64,000 nt of DNA from [Mycobacterium] fortunisiensis (GCF_019050325.1 NZ_VOMB01000021.1:186001-250000); one strand, 5' to 3'; positions 16,207-24,861 are shown, counted from the stretch's first letter. Translations and numbers: made by a program. The notes: generated from the letters alone by a model not told the origin.

Positions 16207-17705
16207 GCATCTCGCTGCTGCTGGAGATGGCGGTCTCGGGTGGTCCCGAGCGCACCGCGGTGGTCTCCGACGACCTGCGGCTGACCACCCAGGAGGTCAG
16301 CGATCTGGCCGACGGCGGTGCCGGGGTCATCGCCGCCTCCGGGGCGGCGCACGTCGCCTACGTCGGCACCGGCGGCGCGCTGCTGCCGCTGCTGCTGTTT
16401 GCCTCCGCCCGCGCCGCCGTGCCGTTCACCCCACTGAACTACCGGCTCAGCCGCGACGGCCTGCACGAGCTGATCGAGCGTCTGCCCGAGCCACTCGTGG
16501 TCACCGACGCCGAATACGCTGACGTCGTTGCCGGTGCGGGCAAGCAGGTGATCACCTCCGAGGAGTTCCTGGCCGCGGCGCGGGGCGCCGACCCCGCCGC
16601 CGAGTTCGCCGATCCGGACGCGGTCGCGGTGGTGCTGTTCACCTCGGGCACCACCTCGCGCCCCAAGGCCGTCGAGCTCACCCACAACAACCTGACCAGC
16701 TACATCACCGGAACCGTCGAATTCGCCTCGGCGGCAGAGGAAGACGCGGCACTCATCTGCGTGCCGCCCTATCACATCGCCGGGGTCAGCGCGGCCATGT
16801 CGAATCTGTACGCCGGGCGAAAGATGGTGTACCTGCGGCACTTCGATGCCGAGAAGTGGGTCGAGTTGGTCCGCGTCGAGGGCGTCACGTCGGCAACGGT
16901 GGTTCCGACCATGCTGGACCGTATCGTCACGGCGCTGGAGCGCGCCGGCGTCGAGCTGCCCACCTTGCGCAACCTCGCCTACGGCGGCTCCAAGGTGGCG
17001 CTGCCGCTGGTCCGCAAGGCGCTGCAACTGCTGCCGAACGTCGGCTTCGTCAACGCGTACGGCCTGACCGAAACCAGTTCTACCATCGCGGTTCTGGGCC
17101 CCGATGATCACCGCGAGGCATTGGCCGCCGAGGACGCCGGCGCGGCCCGGCGGCTCGGGTCGGTCGGTCAGGTGGTGCCCGGCATCGAGGTGCAGATCCG
17201 TGGCGAGGACGGCACCGTCTTGGGCGCCGGCGAGACGGGTGAACTGTTCGTCCGCGGCGAGCAGGTCTCGGGCCGCTACACCGACATCGGATCGGTGCTC
17301 GACGCCGAAGGCTGGTTCCCCACCAAGGATGTCGCCATGCTCGACGAGGGCGGCTACCTGTTCATCGGTGGACGCTCCGACGACACCATCATCCGTGGCG
17401 GGGAGAACATCGCCCCAGCCGAGATCGAGGACGTGCTCGTCGAACACCCCGAGGTCCGCGACGTCGCCGTCGTCGGCCCCGAGGACCCGCAATGGGGCCA
17501 GATCATCGTGGCCGTCGTGGTGCCCGCGCCGGGCGCCTCCCCGGATCCCGACGCGCTGCGCGATCATGTGCGTAGGCAACTGCGCGGATCCCGTACGCCC
17601 GACCGGGTGGTGTTCCGCGACGAGCTGCCCACGAACCCGACCGGCAAGGTACTGCGCCGTCAGCTCGTCGATGAACTTGCACCCGTCTCAGAGCCCACCC
17701 CCTAA
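16203..17705 (+). CDS. Acyl-CoA synthetase (AMP-forming)
   Basis: This 500-residue ANL ligase has FTSGTTSRPKAVELTH as P-loop, NAYGLTET, KDVA (in place of the common TGD) and PTGKVLRRQ with the catalytic lysine. The GTG start at 16203 overlaps the SDR stop (GTGA), so the two are translated together. It is the second CoA ligase of the locus and probably serves a later acid or an alternative substrate. The central FTKD/KDVAMLDEGGYLFIGGR hinge is intact, so full activity is expected. Confidence 0.87.
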   Translation: MSISLLLEMAVSGGPERTAVVSDDLRLTTQEVSDLADGGAGVIAASGAAHVAYVGTGGALLPLLLFASARAAVPFTPLNYRLSRDGLHELIERLPEPLVVTDAEYADVVAGAGKQVITSEEFLAAARGADPAAEFADPDAVAVVLFTSGTTSRPKAVELTHNNLTSYITGTVEFASAAEEDAALICVPPYHIAGVSAAMSNLYAGRKMVYLRHFDAEKWVELVRVEGVTSATVVPTMLDRIVTALERAGVELPTLRNLAYGGSKVALPLVRKALQLLPNVGFVNAYGLTETSSTIAVLGPDDHREALAAEDAGAARRLGSVGQVVPGIEVQIRGEDGTVLGAGETGELFVRGEQVSGRYTDIGSVLDAEGWFPTKDVAMLDEGGYLFIGGRSDDTIIRGGENIAPAEIEDVLVEHPEVRDVAVVGPEDPQWGQIIVAVVVPAPGASPDPDALRDHVRRQLRGSRTPDRVVFRDELPTNPTGKVLRRQLVDELAPVSEPTP

Positions 17706-17714
17706 GGAGTCAGC

Positions 17715-18017
17715 ATGATCAAGAACGGCACCCGCCTGCAGAGCCAGGTGTGCGACACCCAGGTGATCGTGGTGCGCAGCGCCGACAGCCTCGACGATCT
17801 GCGGGCCGGAGGCGTGGCCATGATCCCGCTCGATGCCGAGAAGGATTCGGCCGCAACGATTGACCCGGCGTTCTCCGATGGCACCCTGATGGGCAAGCGC
17901 TACGTCGATGAGGACGGTGCCGAGGTGCTTGTCACCAAGGCCGGTGCCGGCACCCTGTCGGTCGGCGCCACCGCACTGAGCCTCAAAGAGGCCAAGCCAC
18001 TGCCGGCCAGCGACTGA
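17715..18017 (+). CDS. Conserved small protein, unknown function
   Basis: This 100-residue protein starts 9 bases after the ligase stop, with TAAGGAG as ribosome binding site, and belongs to the same operon. I do not recognise it. It has a single cysteine (QVCDTQVIVVR, residue 13), no signal peptide or membrane segment, and alternating hydrophobic stretches consistent with a small beta-rich fold. Its fixed place behind the SDR and ligase suggests a role in the same pathway, possibly as a small subunit or accessory factor. Confidence 0.7.
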   Translation: MIKNGTRLQSQVCDTQVIVVRSADSLDDLRAGGVAMIPLDAEKDSAATIDPAFSDGTLMGKRYVDEDGAEVLVTKAGAGTLSVGATALSLKEAKPLPASD

Positions 18018-18033
18018 AGTTTCCTGCCGAGCA

Positions 18034-18079
18034 GACGCGCAGGTACCCCATTCCACGCGATTTCGGGTACCTACGCGTC
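18034..18079. terminator. Hairpin between convergent operons
   Basis: Arms GACGCG-C-AGGTACCC (18034-18048) and GGGTACCT-A-CGCGTC (18065-18079) pair with one mismatch around a 16-base loop, and TTTTC follows the plus-strand arm. The position between the converging 100-residue-protein gene and SDR gene fits a bidirectional terminator. Confidence 0.65.
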
Positions 18080-18090
18080 TTTTCGCGCTG

Positions 18091-18828
18091 TCAGGGGTGA
18101 CGGCTGGTCACTCCCCCATCCACGACGAGTTGCGTACCGGTGATGAACGACGCCTTCGGCGACATCAGGAACGCCACCGCGGCCGCGACCTCGTCAGGCT
18201 GACCGAGTCGGCCCAGCGGTGCGGCCTGTTCGAAGCCTGCCCGGATCTCCTCGATGTCCAATGCGATCTGCAGCATCGGAGTGTGGATGAAGCCTGGGCA
18301 CACGGCATTGACGCGAATTCCCAACGGGCCCAACTGTGCAGCCATAGACCGCGTCATACCGAGCAAGCCGGCCTTGGAGGCGCAGTACGCCGGGATGAAC
18401 GGGTTGGCCGCCAGACCCTCGATACTGGAGATGCCCACGACTGCGGGCGATCCACCGTCAGCTGCGGACCTCTCCAAGTGCGGCAGCAGCAGCTGCATCA
18501 ACAGCGCCTGGGCACGCAGGTTCACGTCGAGCACCGCGTCCCAGGACTCCTCGGTGTAGGCACCGACCGGTTCTGGGAGCACGCGGCCCGCGGCGTGCAC
18601 CAGGCCGTCGATGCCGTCGAGCGCCTGCGCAGTCTCCTCGACGGCCGCACTGAGCGCACCGGTGTCACACACGTCGATCACTGTCGAGGGCATGCCCAAC
18701 CCTTCGGCCACCCCGCAGACCTCGGGAGCCATGTCCCACAACGCAACCCGTCGGCCGTCCGCAATCAGCGCCTCCGCACTGGCCCGGCCGATCCCCGACG
18801 CTGCACCTGTCACCACCACACCTGTCAT
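18091..18828 (-). CDS. SDR-family oxidoreductase
   Basis: This 245-residue classical SDR has GAASGIG near residue 8, an Asp (LWDMAPE) suggesting NAD, catalytic Ser in GISSIEG, YCASK, and the C-terminal GTQLVVDGGVTSRHP. It is a dehydrogenase/reductase of an unknown alcohol or ketone. It is the last gene after the P450 and phosphotransferase on the minus strand, with a 53-base gap, so it may process the P450 product. Confidence 0.82.
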   Translation of the reverse strand: MTGVVVTGAASGIGRASAEALIADGRRVALWDMAPEVCGVAEGLGMPSTVIDVCDTGALSAAVEETAQALDGIDGLVHAAGRVLPEPVGAYTEESWDAVLDVNLRAQALLMQLLLPHLERSAADGGSPAVVGISSIEGLAANPFIPAYCASKAGLLGMTRSMAAQLGPLGIRVNAVCPGFIHTPMLQIALDIEEIRAGFEQAAPLGRLGQPDEVAAAVAFLMSPKASFITGTQLVVDGGVTSRHP

Positions 18829-18881
18829 GCCGGACAGGTTAGGGGCTGAACAGTGATCCGGGGACGATTTGGATATACCGA

Positions 18882-19970
18882 CTAACCGATGAGATCGGCC
18901 AGCGCCTGGGCGGTCTGCAGGTCCTCGTACGCCGCTGAATACCGTTGGGCCAGAGCCAACGCGATGTCCGGGCGCTGCCAGAGCTCCCCCGCGCTGGCGG
19001 TGGCCAGCCAGGTCATCAGACCGTGCGCCACCGAAGCCCGGTACCGCAACCAGATCTCATCGGGCGACGGCAGTTCGTCGGCCGGCAGTCCGAGCTCGTC
19101 ACGATACTCCTCGAGCAATTGGCGTTCGGCGACCCGGCGATCCTCGGTGGTCAGCGCGCCCTGCAAGAAATAGCCCAGATCCACGGAGAAGTTGCCGCGA
19201 CGGGCCACCTGCCAGTCCAGGAAGCCGACGTCGCCGTCGGGAAGCGCTCCCGGAACGACGTAGGTGTTGCCGATGTGCGGGTCGCCGTGCAGCAGTGTCT
19301 GCGACGTCCCGGGCGCGGTGAGGGTCCGGATGAACGGCTTCCAAATCCCTTCCACCAGATGGTCGATGGTCAGGGCATGGACCGAGGCCGGCGCGTCGTC
19401 GCCGAGGCGTTCCAGTGCGGCCGGCAGGGGCGCCCACTGCATACCGTCCCAGGGTTCGAACGGCTCCAGCCACCCCAGGCCGGGATGGCGCACCCGCTCA
19501 CCCCAGAACGCGCCGTGCAATCGGGCCAACCCGCGTACGCCCTGCGCGGCCTGTTCGACGGTCAGCGGCCTGGTGGCATCCCGCGGGTCGGCGGCACGGG
19601 CGGTGAGATCCTCCATGATCAGCACGAAGTCCTCGTCACCCTCGTCGATGGGCGCGGCGAACACCGTCGGATGTTCCAGCGGCAGCTCGACTTTGGAGTT
19701 GAAAAGCCTGGGCTCGTGCAGCAGGCCGCTGGTGTACTTGATCATCTCCTTGTGGCCGGGGTCGACAGCCTTGGCGAACACTGTCAGAGGCCCAGCCGGA
19801 CCCGGTTTGTAGGTGACCGACAGGCGCGCACGACGGTTGGTGCCGTCGTCGCGCATGTCGACGCTGACGCTGTCTACCACCGTGCCCGGATGGTGGTCGG
19901 CCAGCGCCGCCGTCAACCACTCCGGCGTGACGTCGGCCCAGTCCTTGGGGACGGCCAGCGCGGCAGTCAC
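18882..19970 (-). CDS. Aminoglycoside-phosphotransferase-fold (APH/EcKinase-like) protein
   Basis: This 362-residue protein has the kinase-like fold. The Brenner motif is LLHGDPHIGNTYV with catalytic Asp, followed by FLDWQVARRG with the metal-binding Asp and a VLIMEDL hinge segment. In mycobacteria such APH-like proteins often sit beside FadE or P450 genes of lipid catabolism and are not drug-resistance genes. The GTG start at 19970 overlaps the P450 stop. The small molecule that is phosphorylated is unknown. Confidence 0.8.
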   Translation of the reverse strand: MTAALAVPKDWADVTPEWLTAALADHHPGTVVDSVSVDMRDDGTNRRARLSVTYKPGPAGPLTVFAKAVDPGHKEMIKYTSGLLHEPRLFNSKVELPLEHPTVFAAPIDEGDEDFVLIMEDLTARAADPRDATRPLTVEQAAQGVRGLARLHGAFWGERVRHPGLGWLEPFEPWDGMQWAPLPAALERLGDDAPASVHALTIDHLVEGIWKPFIRTLTAPGTSQTLLHGDPHIGNTYVVPGALPDGDVGFLDWQVARRGNFSVDLGYFLQGALTTEDRRVAERQLLEEYRDELGLPADELPSPDEIWLRYRASVAHGLMTWLATASAGELWQRPDIALALAQRYSAAYEDLQTAQALADLIG

Positions 19971-21169
19971 GGGACGAACACTGGCATCGAATCCCAGCCG
20001 CGGACAGTCGATGTCGGCGACAACTCGGCGTTGTCCAGATCGACCTCCCACTCCGGCCAGCGTTTGAGCATCTCCTCCAACGCAATGCGGCCTTCCAGCC
20101 GCGCCAGCGCCGAGCCCAGGCAGTAGTGAGTGCCGACGCTGAACGCCAGGTGCTGGCGCTGCTCGCGGTGGATGTCGAAAATCTCACCGTCCGGCGGGAA
20201 CTGGCGGCTGTCTCGCACGGCCGCACCGATGAGCATCATCATCACGCTGCCCTCGGGCACCGTCTGGCCGTGGAACTCGATGTCACGGGTGACGTAGCGG
20301 GCCACGTGCGGGGCCGGCGGCTCGAACCGCAGAAGTTCCTCGATCGCCTGCGGGATGAGCGCGGGGTTCTCCACCAGTTGACGACGCTGATCCGGGTGCT
20401 CGGCCAAAACCTTTGCCGCCCACCCGATCAGCCGAGTGGTGGTCTCGTTGCCCGCGCCGGCCACCACGTTGATGTAGATGAGCAGTTCCTCGCGGGTGAG
20501 CTTGCGGGTGACACCGTGCTCATCGGTGAATTCGACGTTGAGCAGATCGGTCATGATGTCGTCGGAAGGATTGTCCTTGCGCCAGTCGATGTAGGCCTCG
20601 AAGATCGAGCCGTCGACCAGGCCGTCCTGCGCCGCCGCCATGGGCTGACCGGCCTCGGTGCGCATCTGCGCGTTGCCGTGGTCGCGGATTTTTTCCTGGT
20701 CCTCCTCGGGAATGCCGAGCAGTGCGCTGATCACCCGCATCGGCATGATCGCGCCGAAATCCTTGATGAAGTCGATCTTGCCTGCGCCCAACAGCGGATC
20801 CAGCGATTGCGCACAGAACTCCCGGATCTTGGGTTCCAGGGCGTTGATCTTGCGTGGGGTGAACATCCGGGCCAGCAGCTTGCGGTGCACCGTGTGGATC
20901 GGCGGATCCTCGAAAATCAGGGCACCCGAGGGAATGTCGATGTTCGCCTTGATCAGTTCGATGATCGCGCCGCGGGCGGAGCTGAAGGTCTCGTGGTCGA
21001 CGAGGCCCTTGTTGACATCGGCGAACCGGCTCAACGCGTAGAAGTCGTGCTGCTCGTTGTAGTACAGCGGCGATTCCTCGCGCAGCCGGGCAAACGTCGG
21101 ATACGGGTTGGCGTTGATCTCGACGTCGTAGGGGTCGAAGTACACGTCACTGGTGGTGCTCACACTCAC
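19967..21169 (-). CDS. Cytochrome P450
   Basis: This 400-residue P450 has the I-helix GAGNETTTR, the K-helix ExxR in EELLRFEPP, and the heme-binding block FSVGTHYCLG with proximal Cys350. It is a soluble bacterial class I enzyme needing a ferredoxin and reductase. The ferredoxin at 10616 is 2Fe-2S and not the usual 3Fe-4S partner. An inverted repeat at 21203-21218 just upstream may be the operator. I cannot give a CYP family number from reading alone. The first gene of a P450, phosphotransferase, SDR operon, it probably hydroxylates a lipid or terpenoid. Confidence 0.93.
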   Translation of the reverse strand: MSVSTTSDVYFDPYDVEINANPYPTFARLREESPLYYNEQHDFYALSRFADVNKGLVDHETFSSARGAIIELIKANIDIPSGALIFEDPPIHTVHRKLLARMFTPRKINALEPKIREFCAQSLDPLLGAGKIDFIKDFGAIMPMRVISALLGIPEEDQEKIRDHGNAQMRTEAGQPMAAAQDGLVDGSIFEAYIDWRKDNPSDDIMTDLLNVEFTDEHGVTRKLTREELLIYINVVAGAGNETTTRLIGWAAKVLAEHPDQRRQLVENPALIPQAIEELLRFEPPAPHVARYVTRDIEFHGQTVPEGSVMMMLIGAAVRDSRQFPPDGEIFDIHREQRQHLAFSVGTHYCLGSALARLEGRIALEEMLKRWPEWEVDLDNAELSPTSTVRGWDSMPVFVP

Positions 21170-21202
21170 GGCGGTCCGCCTCTCTGAGGGCTGCGGAGAG
21201 TT

Positions 21203-21218
21203 ACTTACCCGCGTAAGT
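21203..21218. promoter_or_regulatory. Inverted repeat upstream of the P450 gene
   Basis: ACTTAC-CCGC-GTAAGT is a 6-4-6 perfect inverted repeat, 34 bases before the P450 start codon. One more matching pair extends it at the ends of TTACTTAC / GTAAGTTA. It differs from the GAGAAT palindromes of the first operon group, so a different regulator (TetR-like operator shape) is likely. Confidence 0.6.
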
Positions 21219-21283
21219 TACACGGCGGGGCGGCCCCCGGACAAGACCGCGACGGCTTACGGTCAGCTGTTCACGGGTAACGC

Positions 21284-22321
21284 TCAGGTGCTCTCACGCA
21301 CGATGAGCGTGGCCGGGTCACTGCCCTCGACGTCGGCGGCCGTGGGATATCCGAGTTCGGCCATCATGGCCGGGACCGCGGCATCGACAATTGTCTTGGC
21401 GTCGAACACCACGGAGGTCAGGGGTGGGGAACTCACCGCCCCCAGCGGTATCGCATCGACCCCCATGACCGCGAGGTCATCCGGGCAACGCAAGCCGGCC
21501 TGGCGTATCCCGTGCAGGACCACGAACGCCGTCTCGTCGCTTTGCGCACACACGGCCGTCACGCCCGCCGACACCCATTTCGACACGACCGCGGCCGCGT
21601 CGGATCCGTCGGTACCGACACTGTCGACCTCGATCTCGGGCAGGCCCTGCGCGTCGGCGGCCACCCGCAGACCCGACAACCAGTAGTCACCGAGCGGCCG
21701 CAGTACCTCGGCACCGGAATAGGCGAAGCCCAGCCGCGTGTGGCCGCGCGACATCAGGTGCTCCACCCGCATCGCTCCGACGGTCAGATGCAACGACCCG
21801 AGCGCGCGTAGCTTCTCGCTACCCAGATAGATCTGCGGGATTTTCGCCGCCTCCACCGCCGCCGCGGCAGCACCGGTGAGCGGGAACACGCCGGCAACGG
21901 CCACCGGATTGAGACTCGCCATCGCGTCGACGATGTTCTGACCGTCATCTGTCTCGAGCTGCATCGACAAAACGATGCCGTGGCGACCGAGCGCGGTGGT
22001 GAGACGACTGCCGACCTCCAGTGGAAGTTCTCCGAGGTCCGTCCGCGGCACGATGTAGAGCACCACACCGCTGCCGCCGACCGCGAGGTTTCGGGCCGCC
22101 AGGTTGGGCCGGTAACCGAGCTCGGCGGCCGCCTTGCGCACCGCGGCCTGGGTCTGCTCCGAGATACGTTGACCTTCAACGTTGTTGAGAACGTAGCTCA
22201 CGGTCGCCGTGGAGACGTTGGCGAGCCTGGCCACGTCGGCTTTCGTCGGGCGGAGCCCGACGTTCGACCTGGCCGGGCGGCCTTCTGTCGACCTGGCCGG
22301 ACGTCCTTTTGCAGCGCTCAC
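21284..22321 (-). CDS. LacI-family transcriptional regulator
   Basis: This 345-residue regulator has a LacI helix-turn-helix (TKADVARLANVSTATVSYVL, about 27-46) with the hinge helix NNVEGQRISEQT, then a periplasmic-binding-protein-like effector domain ending in DPATLIVREST. The first 25 residues contain a short repeated segment (GRPARSTEGRPARSN) that is not part of the fold. The GTG start overlaps the transporter stop, so regulator and transporter share one transcript. It probably senses the solute carried by that transporter. Confidence 0.9.
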   Translation of the reverse strand: MSAAKGRPARSTEGRPARSNVGLRPTKADVARLANVSTATVSYVLNNVEGQRISEQTQAAVRKAAAELGYRPNLAARNLAVGGSGVVLYIVPRTDLGELPLEVGSRLTTALGRHGIVLSMQLETDDGQNIVDAMASLNPVAVAGVFPLTGAAAAAVEAAKIPQIYLGSEKLRALGSLHLTVGAMRVEHLMSRGHTRLGFAYSGAEVLRPLGDYWLSGLRVAADAQGLPEIEVDSVGTDGSDAAAVVSKWVSAGVTAVCAQSDETAFVVLHGIRQAGLRCPDDLAVMGVDAIPLGAVSSPPLTSVVFDAKTIVDAAVPAMMAELGYPTAADVEGSDPATLIVREST

Positions 22322-23652
22322 GGTGTCATCGTGACACGTTGCTGGTCATTTGGTTGCTCTCCACCGCCCAGCGGCTGCCCCGCGCTCTCCCGCAAGGTCA
22401 GGACGGTGACCACCGAGACCACACCGGCGACAGCGAGATACAGCGCGGGTGCCAGGTTGTTGCCGGTCGCCGCGGTGAGCCAGGTGACCACATACGGTGT
22501 GGTCCCTCCGAACACCGCCACCGCGATGTTGTAGCCGATCGAGAAGCCGCTGTAGCGCACCCGGGTGGCGAACAGTTCGACACCGGCGGTGACCGCGGTC
22601 GCCACGTACACCGATTCGATCGCGGCCAGCAGGCAGTGGCCGATGATCGCTGCCGTCACCGAGCCCGAATTCATCAGCAGGAACAACGGATACGCGCCCA
22701 CTGCGAAGCCGACCGCCCCGGCGATCAACAACGGCTTGCGGCCGATCCGGTCCGAAAGCGCGGCCAGCGGCAGGATGAGGAGCAATGCCACGAGGCTGGC
22801 CAGGGTGATCGAGACGAACGCCTGGGTCTTGCTGAACTGCAGCGCCTTGATGAAGTACGTCGGCAGGAAGGTGAAGACGACGTAATAGCCGACGTTGAAC
22901 ACGATGAACATGCCGACGACCTGCAGGATGGCGCGGCGCGCCGTACCGACTGCTTCCCGCAGCGGTGAGGTGGCCACCCGGTCGGCCTCGTCGAGTTTGG
23001 CGAATTCCGGCGTGTCGTCGAGCCGCAGCCGGATGTAGAGGCCGACCAGTCCCAGTGGGGCGGCCACCAGGAACGGGATGCGCCAGCCGTAGCTCTCCAT
23101 TGCCTCGGGCGGCAGCAGCGCCTGCAGCAGGGTGACGGTGATCGACCCCAGCAGGAAGCCGAGCACCCCCGACCACGCGATGAACGTCACGGTCAGACCG
23201 CGCCGCCGCGTCGTCGAATACTCGGCGAGATACACGGCGCCACCGCCATATTCGCCGCCGGCCGAGAAGCCCTGCAGACACCGCAGCAGGAGCAGCAACA
23301 GTGGCGCGGCCACCCCGATGCCGGCGTAGGTGGGAAGCAGGCCGATCCCCAGGGTGGCCGCCGACATCAGCAGGATCACCACCGAAAGGACCCGCTGCCG
23401 GCCCAACCGGTCACCCAGGGGCCCGAACACGAATCCACCCAGCGGACGCATGAAGAACGCGGCCGCGAAGATTGCGAAAGTGTTGAGCAGCGCGGCGGTT
23501 TCGTTCCCGGCCGGGAAGAAGTTGGCGGCGATATAGGTGGCCAGAAATCCGTAGATGGCGAAGTCGAACCATTCCACCGCATTGCCGATCGACGCACCGA
23601 CGATCGCCTTGCGCACGGTGGGATCGACACGGGGGGTGCGGGAATGCTCCAT
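22318..23652 (-). CDS. MFS transporter, metabolite:H+ symporter (MHS) family
   Basis: This 444-residue twelve-helix transporter has the MHS signature: NAVEWFDFAIYGF at the first helix, RPLGGFVFGPLGDRLGRQRVL in the first loop, and LRCLQGFSAGGEYGGGAVYLAEY in helix 4. Relatives carry carboxylates, betaines or shikimate with protons. It leads a two-gene operon with the LacI regulator. ATG at 23652 is preceded by a large hairpin that contains the probable ribosome binding region. The substrate is unknown; an organic acid used by the upstream catabolic genes is possible. Confidence 0.88.
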   Translation of the reverse strand: MEHSRTPRVDPTVRKAIVGASIGNAVEWFDFAIYGFLATYIAANFFPAGNETAALLNTFAIFAAAFFMRPLGGFVFGPLGDRLGRQRVLSVVILLMSAATLGIGLLPTYAGIGVAAPLLLLLLRCLQGFSAGGEYGGGAVYLAEYSTTRRRGLTVTFIAWSGVLGFLLGSITVTLLQALLPPEAMESYGWRIPFLVAAPLGLVGLYIRLRLDDTPEFAKLDEADRVATSPLREAVGTARRAILQVVGMFIVFNVGYYVVFTFLPTYFIKALQFSKTQAFVSITLASLVALLLILPLAALSDRIGRKPLLIAGAVGFAVGAYPLFLLMNSGSVTAAIIGHCLLAAIESVYVATAVTAGVELFATRVRYSGFSIGYNIAVAVFGGTTPYVVTWLTAATGNNLAPALYLAVAGVVSVVTVLTLRESAGQPLGGGEQPNDQQRVTMTP

Positions 23653-23700
23653 CAACAGAAAACTCGCCTCTCGGATCTCGAGAGGCGAGTTTATCTGTTG
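23653..23700 (-). promoter_or_regulatory. 48-base hairpin directly before the MHS transporter start codon
   Basis: A perfect 13-bp inverted repeat (23660-23672 with 23680-23692, loop 7) is extended by CAACAG/CTGTTG (23653-23658 and 23695-23700) across a small internal bulge. Its 3' end on the transcript touches the ATG. GAGGCGAG, the only purine-rich ribosome-binding candidate, lies inside the stem, and TTTT follows the 13-bp stem. It could be a terminator of upstream transcription, a translational switch or a LacI operator. Confidence 0.65.
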
Positions 23701-23712
23701 GGTTATGCGCAT

Positions 23713-23732
23713 AAGCCCCTTTCTGGGGGCTT
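23713..23732 (-). terminator. Terminator of ahpC-ahpD
   Basis: AAGCCCC (23713-23719) pairs with GGGGCTT (23726-23732) around a 6-base loop, 6 bases after the ahpD stop on the minus strand, with partial pairing of the next bases on each side. No long U-run follows. Confidence 0.6.
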
Positions 23733-23737
23733 GTGCG

Positions 23738-24271
23738 TCACACAGCCGCGAGCGTGTCCGCGGTGAGCAGCGCCTGGGCCACCCCGGACACGATCGACGC
23801 CAACCGGATGGCTTCGAAGATCGCGGTGCGGGATACGTCGGCGTCGCGCAGCACCGTCTCGTGTGCCGAGAGGCAGTGCGAGCAGCCGTTGATCGCCGAT
23901 ACCGCCAGCGACCACAGCTCGAAGTCCTCCTTGGGCACACCCGGATTGGCGATGATGTTCATCCGCAGCCCGGCCCGCAGGTCGTCGTAGCGACCGTCGA
24001 GCTGGCCCTTGGTGCGGTAGAAGACGTTGTTCATCCCCATGATCGAGGCAGCACCGAGGGCGGCGTGGTAAGCCTCCTCGCTCAGCACGTCGAGAGCGTC
24101 CTCGGCGATCTCCTTCAGCAGTTGCTGCGACTTGGTGGCCGCGGCCGTGGCGACCAGCGCGCCCCACAGCTGCTGCTCGGTGAGCTCGGTGGACTTGACG
24201 ATGCTGCCGAAGTTGAGCTTGAGGTCCTTCGCGTACTCCGGAAGCGCTTCCTTGATCTTGTCGACGCTCAT
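23738..24271 (-). CDS. ahpD: Alkyl hydroperoxide reductase subunit AhpD
   Basis: This 177-residue AhpD has the catalytic pair Cys130 and Cys133 in NGCSHCLSAHE, with Glu and His positioned as in the characterised M. tuberculosis enzyme (same residue numbers). AhpD transfers electrons from dihydrolipoamide (via DlaT and Lpd) to AhpC. It lies 2 bases after ahpC on the minus strand and is cotranscribed. Family length and motif are complete. Confidence 0.97.
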   Translation of the reverse strand: MSVDKIKEALPEYAKDLKLNFGSIVKSTELTEQQLWGALVATAAATKSQQLLKEIAEDALDVLSEEAYHAALGAASIMGMNNVFYRTKGQLDGRYDDLRAGLRMNIIANPGVPKEDFELWSLAVSAINGCSHCLSAHETVLRDADVSRTAIFEAIRLASIVSGVAQALLTADTLAAV

Positions 24272-24273
24272 GA

Positions 24274-24861
24274 CTAGACCGCCTCGGACAGCAACTCGCC
24301 GGCGTTCAGCGTCGGGTCGCCCTTCTTCCAGTTGCAGGCGCACAACTCGTCGGACTGCAAGGCGTCGAGCACCCGCAGCACCTCGTCGACATTGCGGCCC
24401 ACCGAACCCGCGGTCACCGAGACGAACTGGATCTCGTTGTTGGGGTCGACGATGAAGGTGGCCCGGTCGGCCACGCCGTCGGCGTTGAGCACGCCGGCCG
24501 CGGCAGTGAGCTCACGCTTGAGGTCCGAGACCATCGGGAACGGCAGCTTCTTCAGATCCTCGTGCTGCGCGCGCCACTGGAAGTGCACGAACTCGTTGTC
24601 CACCGAAACCCCGATAACCTTGGCGTCACGATCCTCGAAGTCCTCGTTGAGCTTGCCGAATGCGGCGATCTCGGTCGGGCACACGAAGGTGAAGTCCTTG
24701 GGCCAGAAGAAGATGATCCGCCACTTACCCTCGTCGTCCTTGTTGGTGACGCGGGTGAAATAGTCATCGGGCTGCTTGGCGTCGACCTTGGACAGATCTC
24801 CGCCAATCACGGCCGTCAGGTCGTATTCCGGGAACTGCGAGCCAATCGACAAAAGTGCCAT
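24274..24861 (-). CDS. ahpC: Alkyl hydroperoxide reductase subunit AhpC (peroxiredoxin)
   Basis: This 195-residue 2-Cys peroxiredoxin has the peroxidatic Cys61 in FVCPTE and C-terminal resolving cysteines 174 and 176 in ELCACNWKKGD, the mycobacterial arrangement with three cysteines. It reduces peroxides and peroxynitrite and is recycled by AhpD. A GGATAGG ribosome binding site precedes the ATG. In many mycobacteria oxyR is divergent from ahpC. Here the divergent gene is a lipoprotein gene and no LysR-type gene is in the window. Confidence 0.97.
   Translation of the reverse strand: MALLSIGSQFPEYDLTAVIGGDLSKVDAKQPDDYFTRVTNKDDEGKWRIIFFWPKDFTFVCPTEIAAFGKLNEDFEDRDAKVIGVSVDNEFVHFQWRAQHEDLKKLPFPMVSDLKRELTAAAGVLNADGVADRATFIVDPNNEIQFVSVTAGSVGRNVDEVLRVLDALQSDELCACNWKKGDPTLNAGELLSEAV

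Noticed and set aside
18882..19970. Aminoglycoside resistance gene
   Set aside because: The fold is APH-like, but the operon with a P450 and SDR and the broad mycobacterial family speak for a metabolic kinase.
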